DNA of 46,818 bases, taken from NCBI GenBank assembly GCA_018883325.1, contig VEQH01000026.1, positions 1 through 46,818 of the forward strand, written 5' to 3'. How positions within the stretch are numbered: the first letter of the stretch is position 1; every line of letters begins with the position of its first letter. A model generated the notes under the pieces. The model ran no database searches. It was not told the DNA's origin and saw only the letters and a list, made by a program, of their open reading frames with translations. The position numbers and the translations under genes were made by a program. Of this stretch, positions 18,601 to 25,887 are shown piece by piece. The DNA is from Flavobacteriales bacterium. GTDB taxonomy: Bacteria > Bacteroidota > Bacteroidia > Flavobacteriales_D > Crocinitomicaceae.

Positions 18601-21600
18601 TAAACGTATAAGTCGTTGTTGCTGTATTATTCAATGCAGGTGACCAACTTCCTGCAATACTATTGTTTGATGTTGTTGGCAATGCACTTAATGTTCCTCC
18701 TGAACAGATTGCTGCTACTTGAGTAAACGTTGGAGTTGTCAACGGATTAACGGTTACAGTTGTTGCCGATGAAGTTGCTGAACAACTATTGCTATTAGTT
18801 ACAACAACTGTGTAAGAACCAGCTGCCGAAGCTGTATAACTTGCAGCTGTTGCTCCGGTGATATTTGTTCCGTTGTTCTTCCATTGATAAGTCAATCCTG
18901 TTCCGGTATTGGCATTCAATACAACAGAACTACCTTGGCAAAAAGTTGTTGTTCCTCCGGATGTGATTGTGGCAGTAGGTGTCGCATTTACAGCAACACT
19001 TTGCGTACTCACTGCATTTCCAAGAACATTTGAAACCGTTATGACTCCAGAAACTGCAGTAGTTGGAGTAATTGTAATTGAAGTTGATGATACTAAAGTA
19101 AAGGGAACACTTGTAGTACCAACTTTTACTGCAGTAATATTGCTAAATCCTGTTCCTGTAATGGTAATTGTTCCGTTTACACATGCCGTGGTAGGAGAAA
19201 CAGAAGTCACAGTAGGTGGATTTCCCGGGTTATACAAATCTGTTGTAGCAAAAAACGGTTGGTAGCGACTTTGAATCACTTTAAATCTACCACCTACATA
19301 AGCCTTATCAGAACCTAAATAAATAGCTCTAACAATATCGTCTGGTTGTGGCATCCAATACCCCAATCTATTTGACAAGGTTTTAATTGTTGCCCCATTA
19401 TTAATGGCTTGACCATTATTAGCATAACTAAATCCTCCTACTGAATAAAGTGATGAATCTGCAGTAGCTAATGCATTAACTCCTGTTGAACTTGCAATCC
19501 CAGAGTTTAAGGTCGTAATCGCGTTTGTCGTAACGTTGTATTCAGCCAAACTATTTATTGTAGTTGTTCCAACTGTTGTAAAAGAACCCCCAATGTAGAG
19601 TTTATCCCCCTTAATAGCTAAGGCATTTACCGTATTGTTTGCATTTGGATCTGTTCCCAAAATTCCACTAGTTGATATTTTATACAGTGCAACTCTGTTT
19701 CTAGTCTGACCTCCAATGGTTGTAAATGCACCTCCTATGAATAAAGTGTCTCCACTAACTGCTAATGCGTTCACATTGCCATTAGCCGTTGGATTAAATG
19801 CCGTCGCACCACCAGTAGAGATGGTCAAGGCCGCCATTTTTGCTCTTGCTGCACCTCCAATATTTGCAAATGCACCACCTACAAATAAATTGGTTCCTGA
19901 AACTGCAAGAGCGTTAACAGAACCGTCTGCATTAGGATTCCATCCTGTTGCTACTCCTGTTGTTCCATTTACTTGAGCAATCCTATTTTTTGTTATTGTA
20001 CCATTTACGGTTGTAAAGTCTCCTCCCATATAAACGTTTGTTCCATCCGAATATACTGAACGAACAATGTTATTTGCATTGGCGTCAAATGATAGTAGAG
20101 CTCCTGTTGTTGCATCAACGGCTGCAATATTGTTTCGTGTAGATGCTCCAACACTCCAAAACGTTCCACCAGCGTAAATGTTAGTCCCATTTGTGGCCAG
20201 CGCCAATACATTATAAGTAGTTCCCTTCAAACCAACAACATTTGGATTCCATGCATTGGCTACTCCTGTGCTTACATTTAAAGATGCCAAGCGACTTCTC
20301 GCTGCACCTCCAATGTTTGAAAAATCTCCACCTACTATTAAATTTCCGTTCCAGATCGCAACAGTTTGAACAATTCCATCAGCAGTTGCATTAAAACCAT
20401 TAGCTAACATGTTTAAATAATTTAAACCAGCTAAGTAATTGCGTGAAGCACCACCAATTACAGTAAAAGTTCCTGCAGCGTAGAGCACATTATTATTAAA
20501 TGCAAAATCATGTATGCGGTTATTCGCTCCAAAATCATATCCATCTATTGTAAAGCCTGGTAAAGTATACCCAGCTCCGCGTGATTTCGATACAGCAGAA
20601 ATAGTGGTAAAGTCTCCACCCACATATAACTTAGTACCATTGACAAAAACTTTGTAGACAGCCGCATTGGGATTCGGATTCCACGTTGTCGCTTGAACGT
20701 ATGTTGTATCCACAGCACCTAAGTAATTTCGAGTTGCGCCACCAATTGAAGTAAAATTACCACCAACTATAATTTGATCTGCATACAATTGCATGGTACG
20801 AACAGTGTTGTTGCAGTTTGCATTCCAAAAAATGGGTGTTCCAGTTGATTTATCGATTTTTGCTAAATAATTGTTCGCCAAACCTTGTATGGTGGTAAAT
20901 GCACCACCTACATATAAATTGCTTCCATAAAGCGCAAGTGTGTTAACAGCTCCATTTGGTATAGGTTTAAACCCGGTATCGACCGTTCCATCTGATTTGA
21001 TATGTGCCAAATTGGATACATTCGTATAGTTTCCAACCCTTGAAAATACCCCTCCGATGTACCAACCGCCTGAGCCATCTGGAATGGTGACATTAACAGT
21101 TCCATATACTCTCGGCAAAGCTGTGTTAGCAGCACCCGATGTTTCATCAATTTGTGCTCCACTACCGGTAATTGGACCAACGGCATTAAAGTCTCCACCG
21201 TAATATACGGTGTTTCCACTTCTGTGTATGGAATATACTTCACCATTTGGCCCCACCCAGTTATCTTGAGTTCCCAATGTGGAAACAGCGATGGAAGCCG
21301 TATGGTCTTGATTACCAGTAAAAGATGTATTGGTTACTTGACAATTGTATGTGCCTGAATTGCAAACCGTTATCGATTGCGTAGTTTGACCTCCCGGTGA
21401 CCACAAATAGGTTTCACCTCCTGCCGCGGCAGTTAGAGTGGTGCATTGGCCGTTAGAGAGAGGGGAAGATAAACTAGATGTAATATTTGGAGATTCAAAA
21501 AATCTAACTTCAGGGATTGAAATCCAATAATTACTAAAGCTGTTGTTAATATTTGTCCAAAAATCAATTTTCACATATCTAAATGATTTATCAATGTTGG

Positions 21601-21997
21601 TATTAAGAGAATAAACGTTTGGTACATATACAGTGCCTGGACAAGAATAACAGGTTTGGTTCAAAGTCTGCCAAGGACCTAATGTACTTGATGCAACAGA
21701 AATTTTGACTGTTAAACAAAACGAGGCAGACCCCCATGTTGCATAAGTACTAATAGAATTAATTTTTCTTACTTTAGCTAAATCAACATTTATTGTAGAG
21801 GTTCCATTCTGATATAAATTCAATGCACCACTTGCACAAGGTTCGCCCCAAGTAGTACTAGAACAAGGTGAAGTTATGTTATCATTTAAAAAACCATTGC
21901 TAGAAAATGAAATTTCCGAATTTGCAACTTGTGTTTGACTGATTGATATTCCTTGCAAAAATATAGTGGAAGCAAGAATTAGAAGTATTTTTTTCAT
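15611..21997 (-). CDS. Giant T9SS-secreted multidomain protein (discoidin-like, propeller-like, tandem Ig-like)
   Basis: 2128 aa from the ATG at 21997. That start is chosen because MKKILLILASTIFLQGISISQ is a clean signal peptide; the frame stays open upstream to 22066 but would overlap the next gene. Order: a discoidin/F5-8-type-like domain (about 30-175), a cysteine-containing Ig-like stretch, then about 14 repeats with the core xYxGGxFTxIGG (about 245-920) resembling a propeller of the Rax2 or delta-60 kind. Next is an IPT/TIG domain (about 925-1003), then 13 tandem Ig-like modules (about 1003-1968). A T9SS type A sorting domain (VYVYPNPAVQYLVVK...SRGTYFIYL) ends the protein. It is probably a cell-surface or secreted adhesin-like protein; no catalytic motif was seen. 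It begins 13 bases after a small membrane protein gene and ends in a strong terminator. Confidence 0.88.
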   Translation of the reverse strand: MKKILLILASTIFLQGISISQTQVANSEISFSSNGFLNDNITSPCSSTTWGEPCASGALNLYQNGTSTINVDLAKVRKINSISTYATWGSASFCLTVKISVASSTLGPWQTLNQTCYSCPGTVYVPNVYSLNTNIDKSFRYVKIDFWTNINNSFSNYWISIPEVRFFESPNITSSLSSPLSNGQCTTLTAAAGGETYLWSPGGQTTQSITVCNSGTYNCQVTNTSFTGNQDHTASIAVSTLGTQDNWVGPNGEVYSIHRSGNTVYYGGDFNAVGPITGSGAQIDETSGAANTALPRVYGTVNVTIPDGSGGWYIGGVFSRVGNYTNVSNLAHIKSDGTVDTGFKPIPNGAVNTLALYGSNLYVGGAFTTIQGLANNYLAKIDKSTGTPIFWNANCNNTVRTMQLYADQIIVGGNFTSIGGATRNYLGAVDTTYVQATTWNPNPNAAVYKVFVNGTKLYVGGDFTTISAVSKSRGAGYTLPGFTIDGYDFGANNRIHDFAFNNNVLYAAGTFTVIGGASRNYLAGLNYLNMLANGFNATADGIVQTVAIWNGNLIVGGDFSNIGGAARSRLASLNVSTGVANAWNPNVVGLKGTTYNVLALATNGTNIYAGGTFWSVGASTRNNIAAVDATTGALLSFDANANNIVRSVYSDGTNVYMGGDFTTVNGTITKNRIAQVNGTTGVATGWNPNADGSVNALAVSGTNLFVGGAFANIGGAARAKMAALTISTGGATAFNPTANGNVNALAVSGDTLFIGGAFTTIGGQTRNRVALYKISTSGILGTDPNANNTVNALAIKGDKLYIGGSFTTVGTTTINSLAEYNVTTNAITTLNSGIASSTGVNALATADSSLYSVGGFSYANNGQAINNGATIKTLSNRLGYWMPQPDDIVRAIYLGSDKAYVGGRFKVIQSRYQPFFATTDLYNPGNPPTVTSVSPTTACVNGTITITGTGFSNITAVKVGTTSVPFTLVSSTSITITPTTAVSGVITVSNVLGNAVSTQSVAVNATPTATITSGGTTTFCQGSSVVLNANTGTGLTYQWKNNGTNITGATAASYTASAAGSYTVVVTNSNSCSATSSATTVTVNPLTTPTFTQVAAICSGGTLSALPTTSNNSIAGSWSPALNNTATTTYTFTPTSTASPTCATTTTMTITVNPLPTATITAGGATTFCQESSVMLNANTGTGLTYQWKNNGTNITGATTASYTANASGSYTVVVTNSNSCSKTSSATTVTVNPLTTPTFTQVAAICSGGTLSALPTTSNNSIAGTWSPALNNTATTTYTFTPTSTASPTCATTTTMTITVNPLTTPAFTQIAAICSGGTLSALSTTSNNSIAGTWSPALNNTATTTYTFTPTSTASPTCATTTTMTITVNALPTSTITAGGATTFCQGGSVVLNANTGTGLTYQWKNNGTNITGATAASYTATSAGSYTVVVTNSNSCSATSSATTVTVNPLTTPTFTQVAAICSGGTLSALPTTSNNSIAGSWSPALNNTATTTYTFTPTSTASPTCATTTTMTITVNPLPTATITAGGASTFCQGGSVVLNANTGTGLTYQWKNNGTNITGATAASYTASPAGSYTVVVTNSNSCTATSTATSVTVNPLTTPTFTQVAAICSGGTLSALPTTSNNSIAGSWSPALNNTATTTYTFTPTSTASPTCATTTTMTITVNALPTSTITAGGATTFCQGGSVVLNANTGTGLTYQWKNNGTNITGATAASYTATAAGSYTVVVTNSNSCSATSSATTVTVNPLTTPTFTQVAAICSGGTLSALPTTSNNSIAGTWSPALNNTATTTYTFTPTSTASPTCATTTTMTITVNALPTSTITAGGATSFCQGDSVVLSVVSDNGTNYQWLENGVNLNNANSSNYTANTSGSYTVLVMNSNGCSTTSTATTVTVNPLTTPTFTQVAAICSGGTLSALPTTSNNSIAGTWSPALNNTATTTYTFTPTSTASPTCATNATMAITVNPLPIVSLNSFNQVCDTLGVFQLTGGLPIGGVYSGTSVTNNVFNTSIGVGVYPISYSYTDNNGCSSSANQSLTVIDCSGVGIEVNKLDEVYVYPNPAVQYLVVKSSNSFIGKTFLINDLSGRNLLKESINESEMIIDISRFSRGTYFIYLPESQKTFKWIKQ
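16094..18983. repeat. Tandem array of near-identical Ig-like coding modules
   Basis: Two module types alternate on the minus strand. Type A is about 80 codons (FCQGGSVVLNANTGTGLTYQ...ATTVTVNP); type B is about 69 codons (LTTPTFTQVAAICSGGTL...TMTITVN). In translation order the array reads A-B-A-B-B-A-B-A-B-A-B-A-B, six A and seven B. Most copies are nearly identical at the DNA level. The last A (FCQGDSVVLSVVSDNGTNYQ) is divergent. Confidence 0.92.
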
Positions 21998-22010
21998 AAT
22001 AATTAATTTT

Positions 22011-22523
22011 TTAAATAAACCCATTTCTCTTCCAATCGGATTTCTTAGCAACAAAGCATTCTTCAAAAGTCTCTCCTAAACCAGAGAAACTGTCAGTTGC
22101 GTGAACGCGAACACGTAATTTAGCATTTGGCTTATCAAGAAAATTTAAGGTTTCGTCAAATTTCAAATTCAACATTTCAGTTAGATAATCTCCTAGCTTA
22201 TATGCTTTGAATTTTCTTGTCTGATTAACAGGTAAAAAAGCAAAATCATCTGAATCATTTAATAAATGATAAGTTATACTATTTTCAATAATTGCAACCT
22301 CTACTTTTAGCCTAGTTGCTTTTCGTTTCTTATGGTTATTTGTTATTGGTATAATAATTGATTTATTATCGATAATAGACAATTCAGGGATTCCAATTTT
22401 TAACTTCGGCCTAAAACTATAAACATACAAGGCCCAAATAATTGAAGCAATTACACCTAATCCAAACATAATCCATTCATTACATTCTGGAAGGCAACTT
22501 GGTTTACAACATAAAAAATACAT
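22011..22523 (-). CDS. Small membrane protein of unknown function
   Basis: 170 aa. The N-terminus is cysteine-rich (MYFLCCKPSCLPEC) and is followed by one transmembrane helix (WIMFGLGVIASIIWALYVYSF). The remaining ~125 residues look like a single beta-sandwich domain (KLKIGIPELSIIDNKSIIIPI; NAKLRVRVHATDSFSGLGE). No known family was recognised. It lies 13 bases upstream of the giant T9SS gene on the same strand, so the two are probably co-transcribed; whether it helps export or anchoring is not known. Confidence 0.6.
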   Translation of the reverse strand: MYFLCCKPSCLPECNEWIMFGLGVIASIIWALYVYSFRPKLKIGIPELSIIDNKSIIIPITNNHKKRKATRLKVEVAIIENSITYHLLNDSDDFAFLPVNQTRKFKAYKLGDYLTEMLNLKFDETLNFLDKPNAKLRVRVHATDSFSGLGETFEECFVAKKSDWKRNGFI

Positions 22524-22756
22524 AAACTTGTTTTTTAAACTCCCCTACTCTAAGGCTTTTCGGGTTCCGCCCTTACTGAAATCAGCAGCAAGTCTGTTTT
22601 TGCAAAGAAATGTTAAGTGTGTGCAATCAGATTGCAGTGGGATTTTTTTTATAGAATTTTTCAAAAAAAATAATACCCACCTTTTGCGCTTACATTTCTA
22701 AGCTTGTTATTTCTAAATCGAATGAAAGGGAGATTTGTCCCGAGGGGGAGATATAA
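22524..22756. other. Intergenic region with a 15-bp palindrome and no gene seen
   Basis: The gap from the 170-aa gene to the next terminator holds no convincing open frame. It contains the perfect palindrome at 22622-22636, whose 35-bp surroundings resemble those of 27399-27413 (CAAAGAAA upstream of the palindrome in both). The rest is AT-rich with short GC-richer patches, possibly debris of a lost element. Confidence 0.4.
22622..22636. promoter_or_regulatory. Perfect 15-bp palindrome, operator-like (site 1)
   Basis: TGCAATC-A-GATTGCA is a perfect inverted repeat. A one-mismatch version (TGCAATT-A-GATTGCA) is at 27399-27413, about 200 bases upstream of the double-HTH regulator gene. Both could bind one dimeric regulator, or be parts of a dispersed repeat. 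Confidence 0.45.
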
Positions 22757-22792
22757 AAAAATCCCTCACTGACTGAAGATGGTGAAGGATTT
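22757..22792 (-). terminator. Intrinsic terminator after the DUF4143-type ATPase gene
   Basis: Minus strand: AAATCCTTCAC (22792-22782), 12-base loop, GTGAGGGATTT (22769-22759), then TTTT. It lies about 50 bases past the stop at 22845. Its sequence and flank resemble the terminator at 15552-15591. Confidence 0.75.
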
Positions 22793-22844
22793 AACTTAAT
22801 CTGCTACTAAATGAGCTAATGATATTCATTTTTCTTATGAGGAT

Positions 22845-24032
22845 TTAATAAAGAAACCCAAAAAGCCATAATGGAATGCTGTTTCGAAACCCAATTTCAA
22901 TATCGTCTTTAACAACAAAGGCATTTTCTATGTGTGCTATTTGTTTTTTCGTTTTACTTTTTCCTCCTATCTCAAATAGATATTTGTTATCAACCCAAAC
23001 ATCTCCTTTCTCAGGAAGTGATAGTTCGTGTTTCAAAGCAATATTCTGCATAAAAAAAGTTTCTCTAATTGTTCCTATATCGACTTGCTCACCACTGATT
23101 GCAAACATTAAATTGGTATTGTGCATCCAAATTTTATCAGGTTTATTTAATAGACTAATACTCCGCGTTTGTTTGTAAACCATTCGTATTAGGGCAGCTC
23201 TATCTATTAATTGTAAAGAGCGAACAAGGGCATTTCGGTTCATCTGGATAGTATCACTAATCTTTTGGATATTGGGTATAAATGGAACATTTGATGAAAT
23301 GACAAAGAGTAAGCGTTTCAATTTTGCTAAAGTTTGAAAATCTATATTTTCGGTTGTTTGAAGATCCACTTCTAGAATAAGATTGACAGTATTTCTTAGC
23401 TTTTGGTAATACTCTTCTTTATTATTCTCAAAATAGGGATAGTTACCAACTTTTAAATAGTTAGAAAAGTATTTTAAAGGAGTAAATTGTTCCAACAATT
23501 GTAAACTAATGGATTGATGGTTTTCTAAAATTTCTTCAAGCTTAAATACAGGTAAATCAATCTTTTCATACAACAACAAATATTCTCGAAATGAAAGTTC
23601 AGCTAAATGGTAAGTTACCGCTCTTCTGCTCAAATCAGACTCACCTTTGTTTATGTCTAATATTGATGAAGATGTAAAAATGACCTTTAGATTTTGGAAA
23701 TCATCATAAATTAATTTGAGCTCACGCGACCAATTTGGGTATTTATGAACCTCGTCGATTAAAATAAATTTCCCACCAATTTTGACAAATTGTTCCGCAA
23801 GACTGTATAAAGTATTATCCGAAAAGAATAAATCGTCTAAAGCAACATAGAGCACTTCGTCTGATTTACAGGTTTTTGCAAGCTGAAGGAGCAAGGTCGT
23901 TTTTCCAGTTCCGCGAGCTCCTTTAATGGCGATTAATCGATTAGATGGATTGATATCATCATACAAATAGCGTTTAAACGTTAGTGATACATTCTTGATT
24001 TTTCGAGTTGATTTTTGAAACAAATGCTCCAT
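22845..24032 (-). CDS. AAA_14/DUF4143-type ATPase
   Basis: 395 aa from the ATG at 24032 (MEHLFQKS). A start at 24062 is possible in frame but would lie inside the apparent promoter, so 24032 is preferred. Walker A is GARGTGKTT, Walker B is FILIDEVH, and the downstream region FTSSSILDINKGESDLSRRA fits sensor 1 and the following part of the AAA_14 fold. A helical linker (ELSFREYLLLYEK) and a degenerate DUF4143-type nuclease-like C-terminus (YLFEIGGKSKTKKQ) follow; the gene ends IPLWLFGFLY. Proteins of this type are frequent in accessory regions, and their biological role is not settled. Operator-like direct repeats overlap its promoter. Confidence 0.85.
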   Translation of the reverse strand: MEHLFQKSTRKIKNVSLTFKRYLYDDINPSNRLIAIKGARGTGKTTLLLQLAKTCKSDEVLYVALDDLFFSDNTLYSLAEQFVKIGGKFILIDEVHKYPNWSRELKLIYDDFQNLKVIFTSSSILDINKGESDLSRRAVTYHLAELSFREYLLLYEKIDLPVFKLEEILENHQSISLQLLEQFTPLKYFSNYLKVGNYPYFENNKEEYYQKLRNTVNLILEVDLQTTENIDFQTLAKLKRLLFVISSNVPFIPNIQKISDTIQMNRNALVRSLQLIDRAALIRMVYKQTRSISLLNKPDKIWMHNTNLMFAISGEQVDIGTIRETFFMQNIALKHELSLPEKGDVWVDNKYLFEIGGKSKTKKQIAHIENAFVVKDDIEIGFRNSIPLWLFGFLY

Positions 24033-24034
24033 AT

Positions 24035-24083
24035 TGCTATTTAAAAAAGCAAATGTATACAAATAATGCTATTTAAAAAAGCA
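24035..24083. promoter_or_regulatory. Promoter with two identical 17-bp operator-like repeats
   Basis: TGCTATTTAAAAAAGCA occurs twice without mismatch (24035-24051 and 24067-24083), 32 bp apart, about three helical turns. Each is itself a partial inverted repeat (TGCT...AGCA). On the minus strand a perfect -7 box TACATTTG (24050-24057) sits between them. Site 1 covers the expected transcript start and site 2 covers the upstream (-33) area. The layout suggests repression, perhaps autoregulation. Confidence 0.6.
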
Positions 24084-24176
24084 TATTAATTTGAATAGAA
24101 TCTTTCTTACAGAAACTTAGAGTCTCTTTAAAATTCATCTAATCTCTTTGGTATTCTTCTTTTTGGTAAAAAACTT

Positions 24177-25499
24177 TTACATGTTTTCCATTCTCGTCAA
24201 ACGAATCATTTCAACGGTATAATCTGCAAGAAAAAGTGGTATGTTCAACAATCCATCGCGATATTGAAGATTTTTTAATGAATACCTAATCCTCAGCGAT
24301 GGACTGAACTTCTCATTATATAAAGCCAAACTTCTACTTTTCACATTTTCATCGCTTTTTACTTCAATTGGAATAATTTCATTATAAATTTGAATTAAAA
24401 AGTCAACTTCAGCAGTATTTCCAGAGGTCCAATATCGAGGAGTAGTTTTTAATTGAGTAACCAAACTTTGTAGAATATAATTTTCTGTTAACGCTCCTTT
24501 AAACTCAGAAAAAAGGCGGTTTCCTTCTAAAAACACGCTTGGTGAAAGCTTAGCCAAGTTTCTTATTATCCCAACATCTAAAGCATATAATTTAAATGCA
24601 CTTTGATCATCATAAGCGCTTAGTGGTAATGAAGGCTTAGTATTTAATTTCACTTGATATACTAGTCCTGCATTTATCAACCATAGAATTGCATCTTCAT
24701 ATTCTCTTGCTCTTGCTCCCGTTCGAATTAATTGATAAATGAATTTTTTGTTCTCCCTAGCAAGTTGTGCTGGCAAGGAATTAAATACTTCACTAATTTT
24801 TGCCACGTTTGTCATAACTGGATGTTTCGCAAAATCACCTTTGTACGAAAGAATGAGATTATTTAAGTTTTCGTCTATATTTTCAAAGGTATTTGAATCG
24901 TTAAATGACTTAACAATTGCCGGCATTCCTCCTGTAATCATGTATTTTTTGAAATGATGTAATAAATCATTAAAAAAATAGTCAGGAATGGGAGTTAGTC
25001 CATCCAATTGATCGAGATATTTCGATAAAGAATTACTCCAATTTGGTAATACTTCTCGAAATGTCATGGGATTAAGCGTTAAAAATTCAACTTTACCAAC
25101 AGGAAAAGAATTACCTGAATTTAACAAAATACCCAAAAGTGAACCAGCACAGATAATTGGAATTTCAGGTTTTTGTTCTGCAAAATATTTCAATGTATTT
25201 AAAGCCTCAGGACATTCTTGAATTTCATCTAAAATGATTAATGTTTCGCTATTTATTTCTTTACCACTGATGAGCGAAAACGACTCAAGGATTCGATTTG
25301 TGTCTTTGTTTTTTTGAAAAAAATCTTTTAACTCAGGACGTTCGTCAAAGTTGAAGTAAATAAATTGTGAAAAGGCATGTTGACCCAACCAACGCATAAG
25401 AAAGGTCTTCCCAACTTGTCTAGCTCCTTGAAGAATTAATGGTAATCTTTGAGATTTGTTTTTCCATTTAATTAACTGTTGTTGTAAATCTCTCTCCAT
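24177..25499 (-). CDS. AAA_14/DUF4143 ATPase
   Basis: 440 aa, the usual length of the family. Walker A is GARQVGKTF (residues 25-33), Walker B is LIILDEIQECP, and the sensor region is IPIICAGSLLGILL. The mid-region FLTLNPMTFREVLP and the C-terminal DUF4143 domain follow, with TENYILQSLVTQL, YWTSGNTAEVDFLIQ and IIPIEVKSDENVKSRSL. This last part has the E-VDF-(I/V)EVK pattern of a PD-(D/E)xK-like fold. The family is abundant in bacteria and archaea and its role is not established. It is a distant relative of, not a close duplicate of, the ATPase at 22845-24032. It has its own promoter (25530-25537). Confidence 0.88.
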   Translation of the reverse strand: MERDLQQQLIKWKNKSQRLPLILQGARQVGKTFLMRWLGQHAFSQFIYFNFDERPELKDFFQKNKDTNRILESFSLISGKEINSETLIILDEIQECPEALNTLKYFAEQKPEIPIICAGSLLGILLNSGNSFPVGKVEFLTLNPMTFREVLPNWSNSLSKYLDQLDGLTPIPDYFFNDLLHHFKKYMITGGMPAIVKSFNDSNTFENIDENLNNLILSYKGDFAKHPVMTNVAKISEVFNSLPAQLARENKKFIYQLIRTGARAREYEDAILWLINAGLVYQVKLNTKPSLPLSAYDDQSAFKLYALDVGIIRNLAKLSPSVFLEGNRLFSEFKGALTENYILQSLVTQLKTTPRYWTSGNTAEVDFLIQIYNEIIPIEVKSDENVKSRSLALYNEKFSPSLRIRYSLKNLQYRDGLLNIPLFLADYTVEMIRLTRMENM

Positions 25500-25529
25500 T
25501 TATAAGTGGTAAAAATGTGATTATTTACA

Positions 25530-25557
25530 CAAATATAATGCTTATATTGTGATTAAA
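25530..25557 (-). promoter_or_regulatory. Promoter of the 440-aa ATPase gene, with a palindromic -7 region
   Basis: Minus strand: -7 box TATATTTG (25530-25537), a full TAnnTTTG match, with CTTTA about 17 nt upstream. The -7 box is part of an imperfect palindrome ACAATATA-agcat-TATATTTGT, which could be an operator. The leader would be about 24 nt. Confidence 0.5.
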
Positions 25558-25596
25558 GTGGGGTTTCAAAAGATAAAAGTTTCCCTGGATTTCAAC

Positions 25597-25740
25597 CCTT
25601 GCGAACTCTATTAACCTCAACAATATTTCCTTGTGCATCGATTAAATGATCGCAATTCAAACCATATATCCATAGAGCAGAATAAATTTAGATAGATGGT
25701 TGATTGGGATGTAAATGCTCCATATTGCTTTTATAAAAAA
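25597..25740 (-). pseudogene. Relict of a gene sharing its start with the 22845-24032 ATPase gene
   Basis: AAATGCTCCATATTGCT at 25713-25729 is identical to the start-codon region of the ATPase gene at 24023-24039, and the following bases are similar (TTTATAAAAAAC versus ATTTAAAAAAGC). Reading from that ATG gives MEHLHPNQPSI, a TAA stop, then in the same frame SALWIYGLNCDHLIDAQG and a short tail to the TGA at 25597-25599. The frame and protein-like composition suggest a collapsed gene left after internal deletion. The origin of the 3' part is not recognised; LWIYGL is reminiscent of the ATPase ending LWLFGF but that may be chance. Confidence 0.45.
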
Positions 25741-25743
25741 CAC

Positions 25744-25783
25744 AATAACCTCAGTTCGATTGAAAAATTGAACTGAGGTTATT
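25744..25783 (-). terminator. Strong 14-bp hairpin terminator after the Abi-like gene
   Basis: AATAACCTCAGTTC (25744-25757) pairs perfectly with GAACTGAGGTTATT (25770-25783) around a 12-base loop. On the minus strand it is followed by GTGTTTTTTATA. On the plus strand a T-run follows 8 bases later, so it may work both ways. It is 105 bases past the Abi gene stop, and could also be the end of a small RNA. Confidence 0.7.
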
Positions 25784-25887
25784 AGCTATTTCTTTTTTTG
25801 TAAATCTGAATGATTGCCTGTGGAATTGAAAGTTGTTGGCCGATTATTCTTGTTACACATGTGAGAAAAATTGGAAATAATCACTTA

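Noticed and set aside
16094..18983. Regular repeats that could suggest a CRISPR array
   Set aside because: The repeat units are 207-240 bp, contiguous, and stay in frame as Ig-like protein modules. There are no short spacers.
16164..19265. Several plus-strand and minus-strand open frames of 60-118 codons inside the Ig-like array and IPT/TIG region
   Set aside because: They are antisense or out-of-frame readings of the repeated coding DNA and repeat with it.
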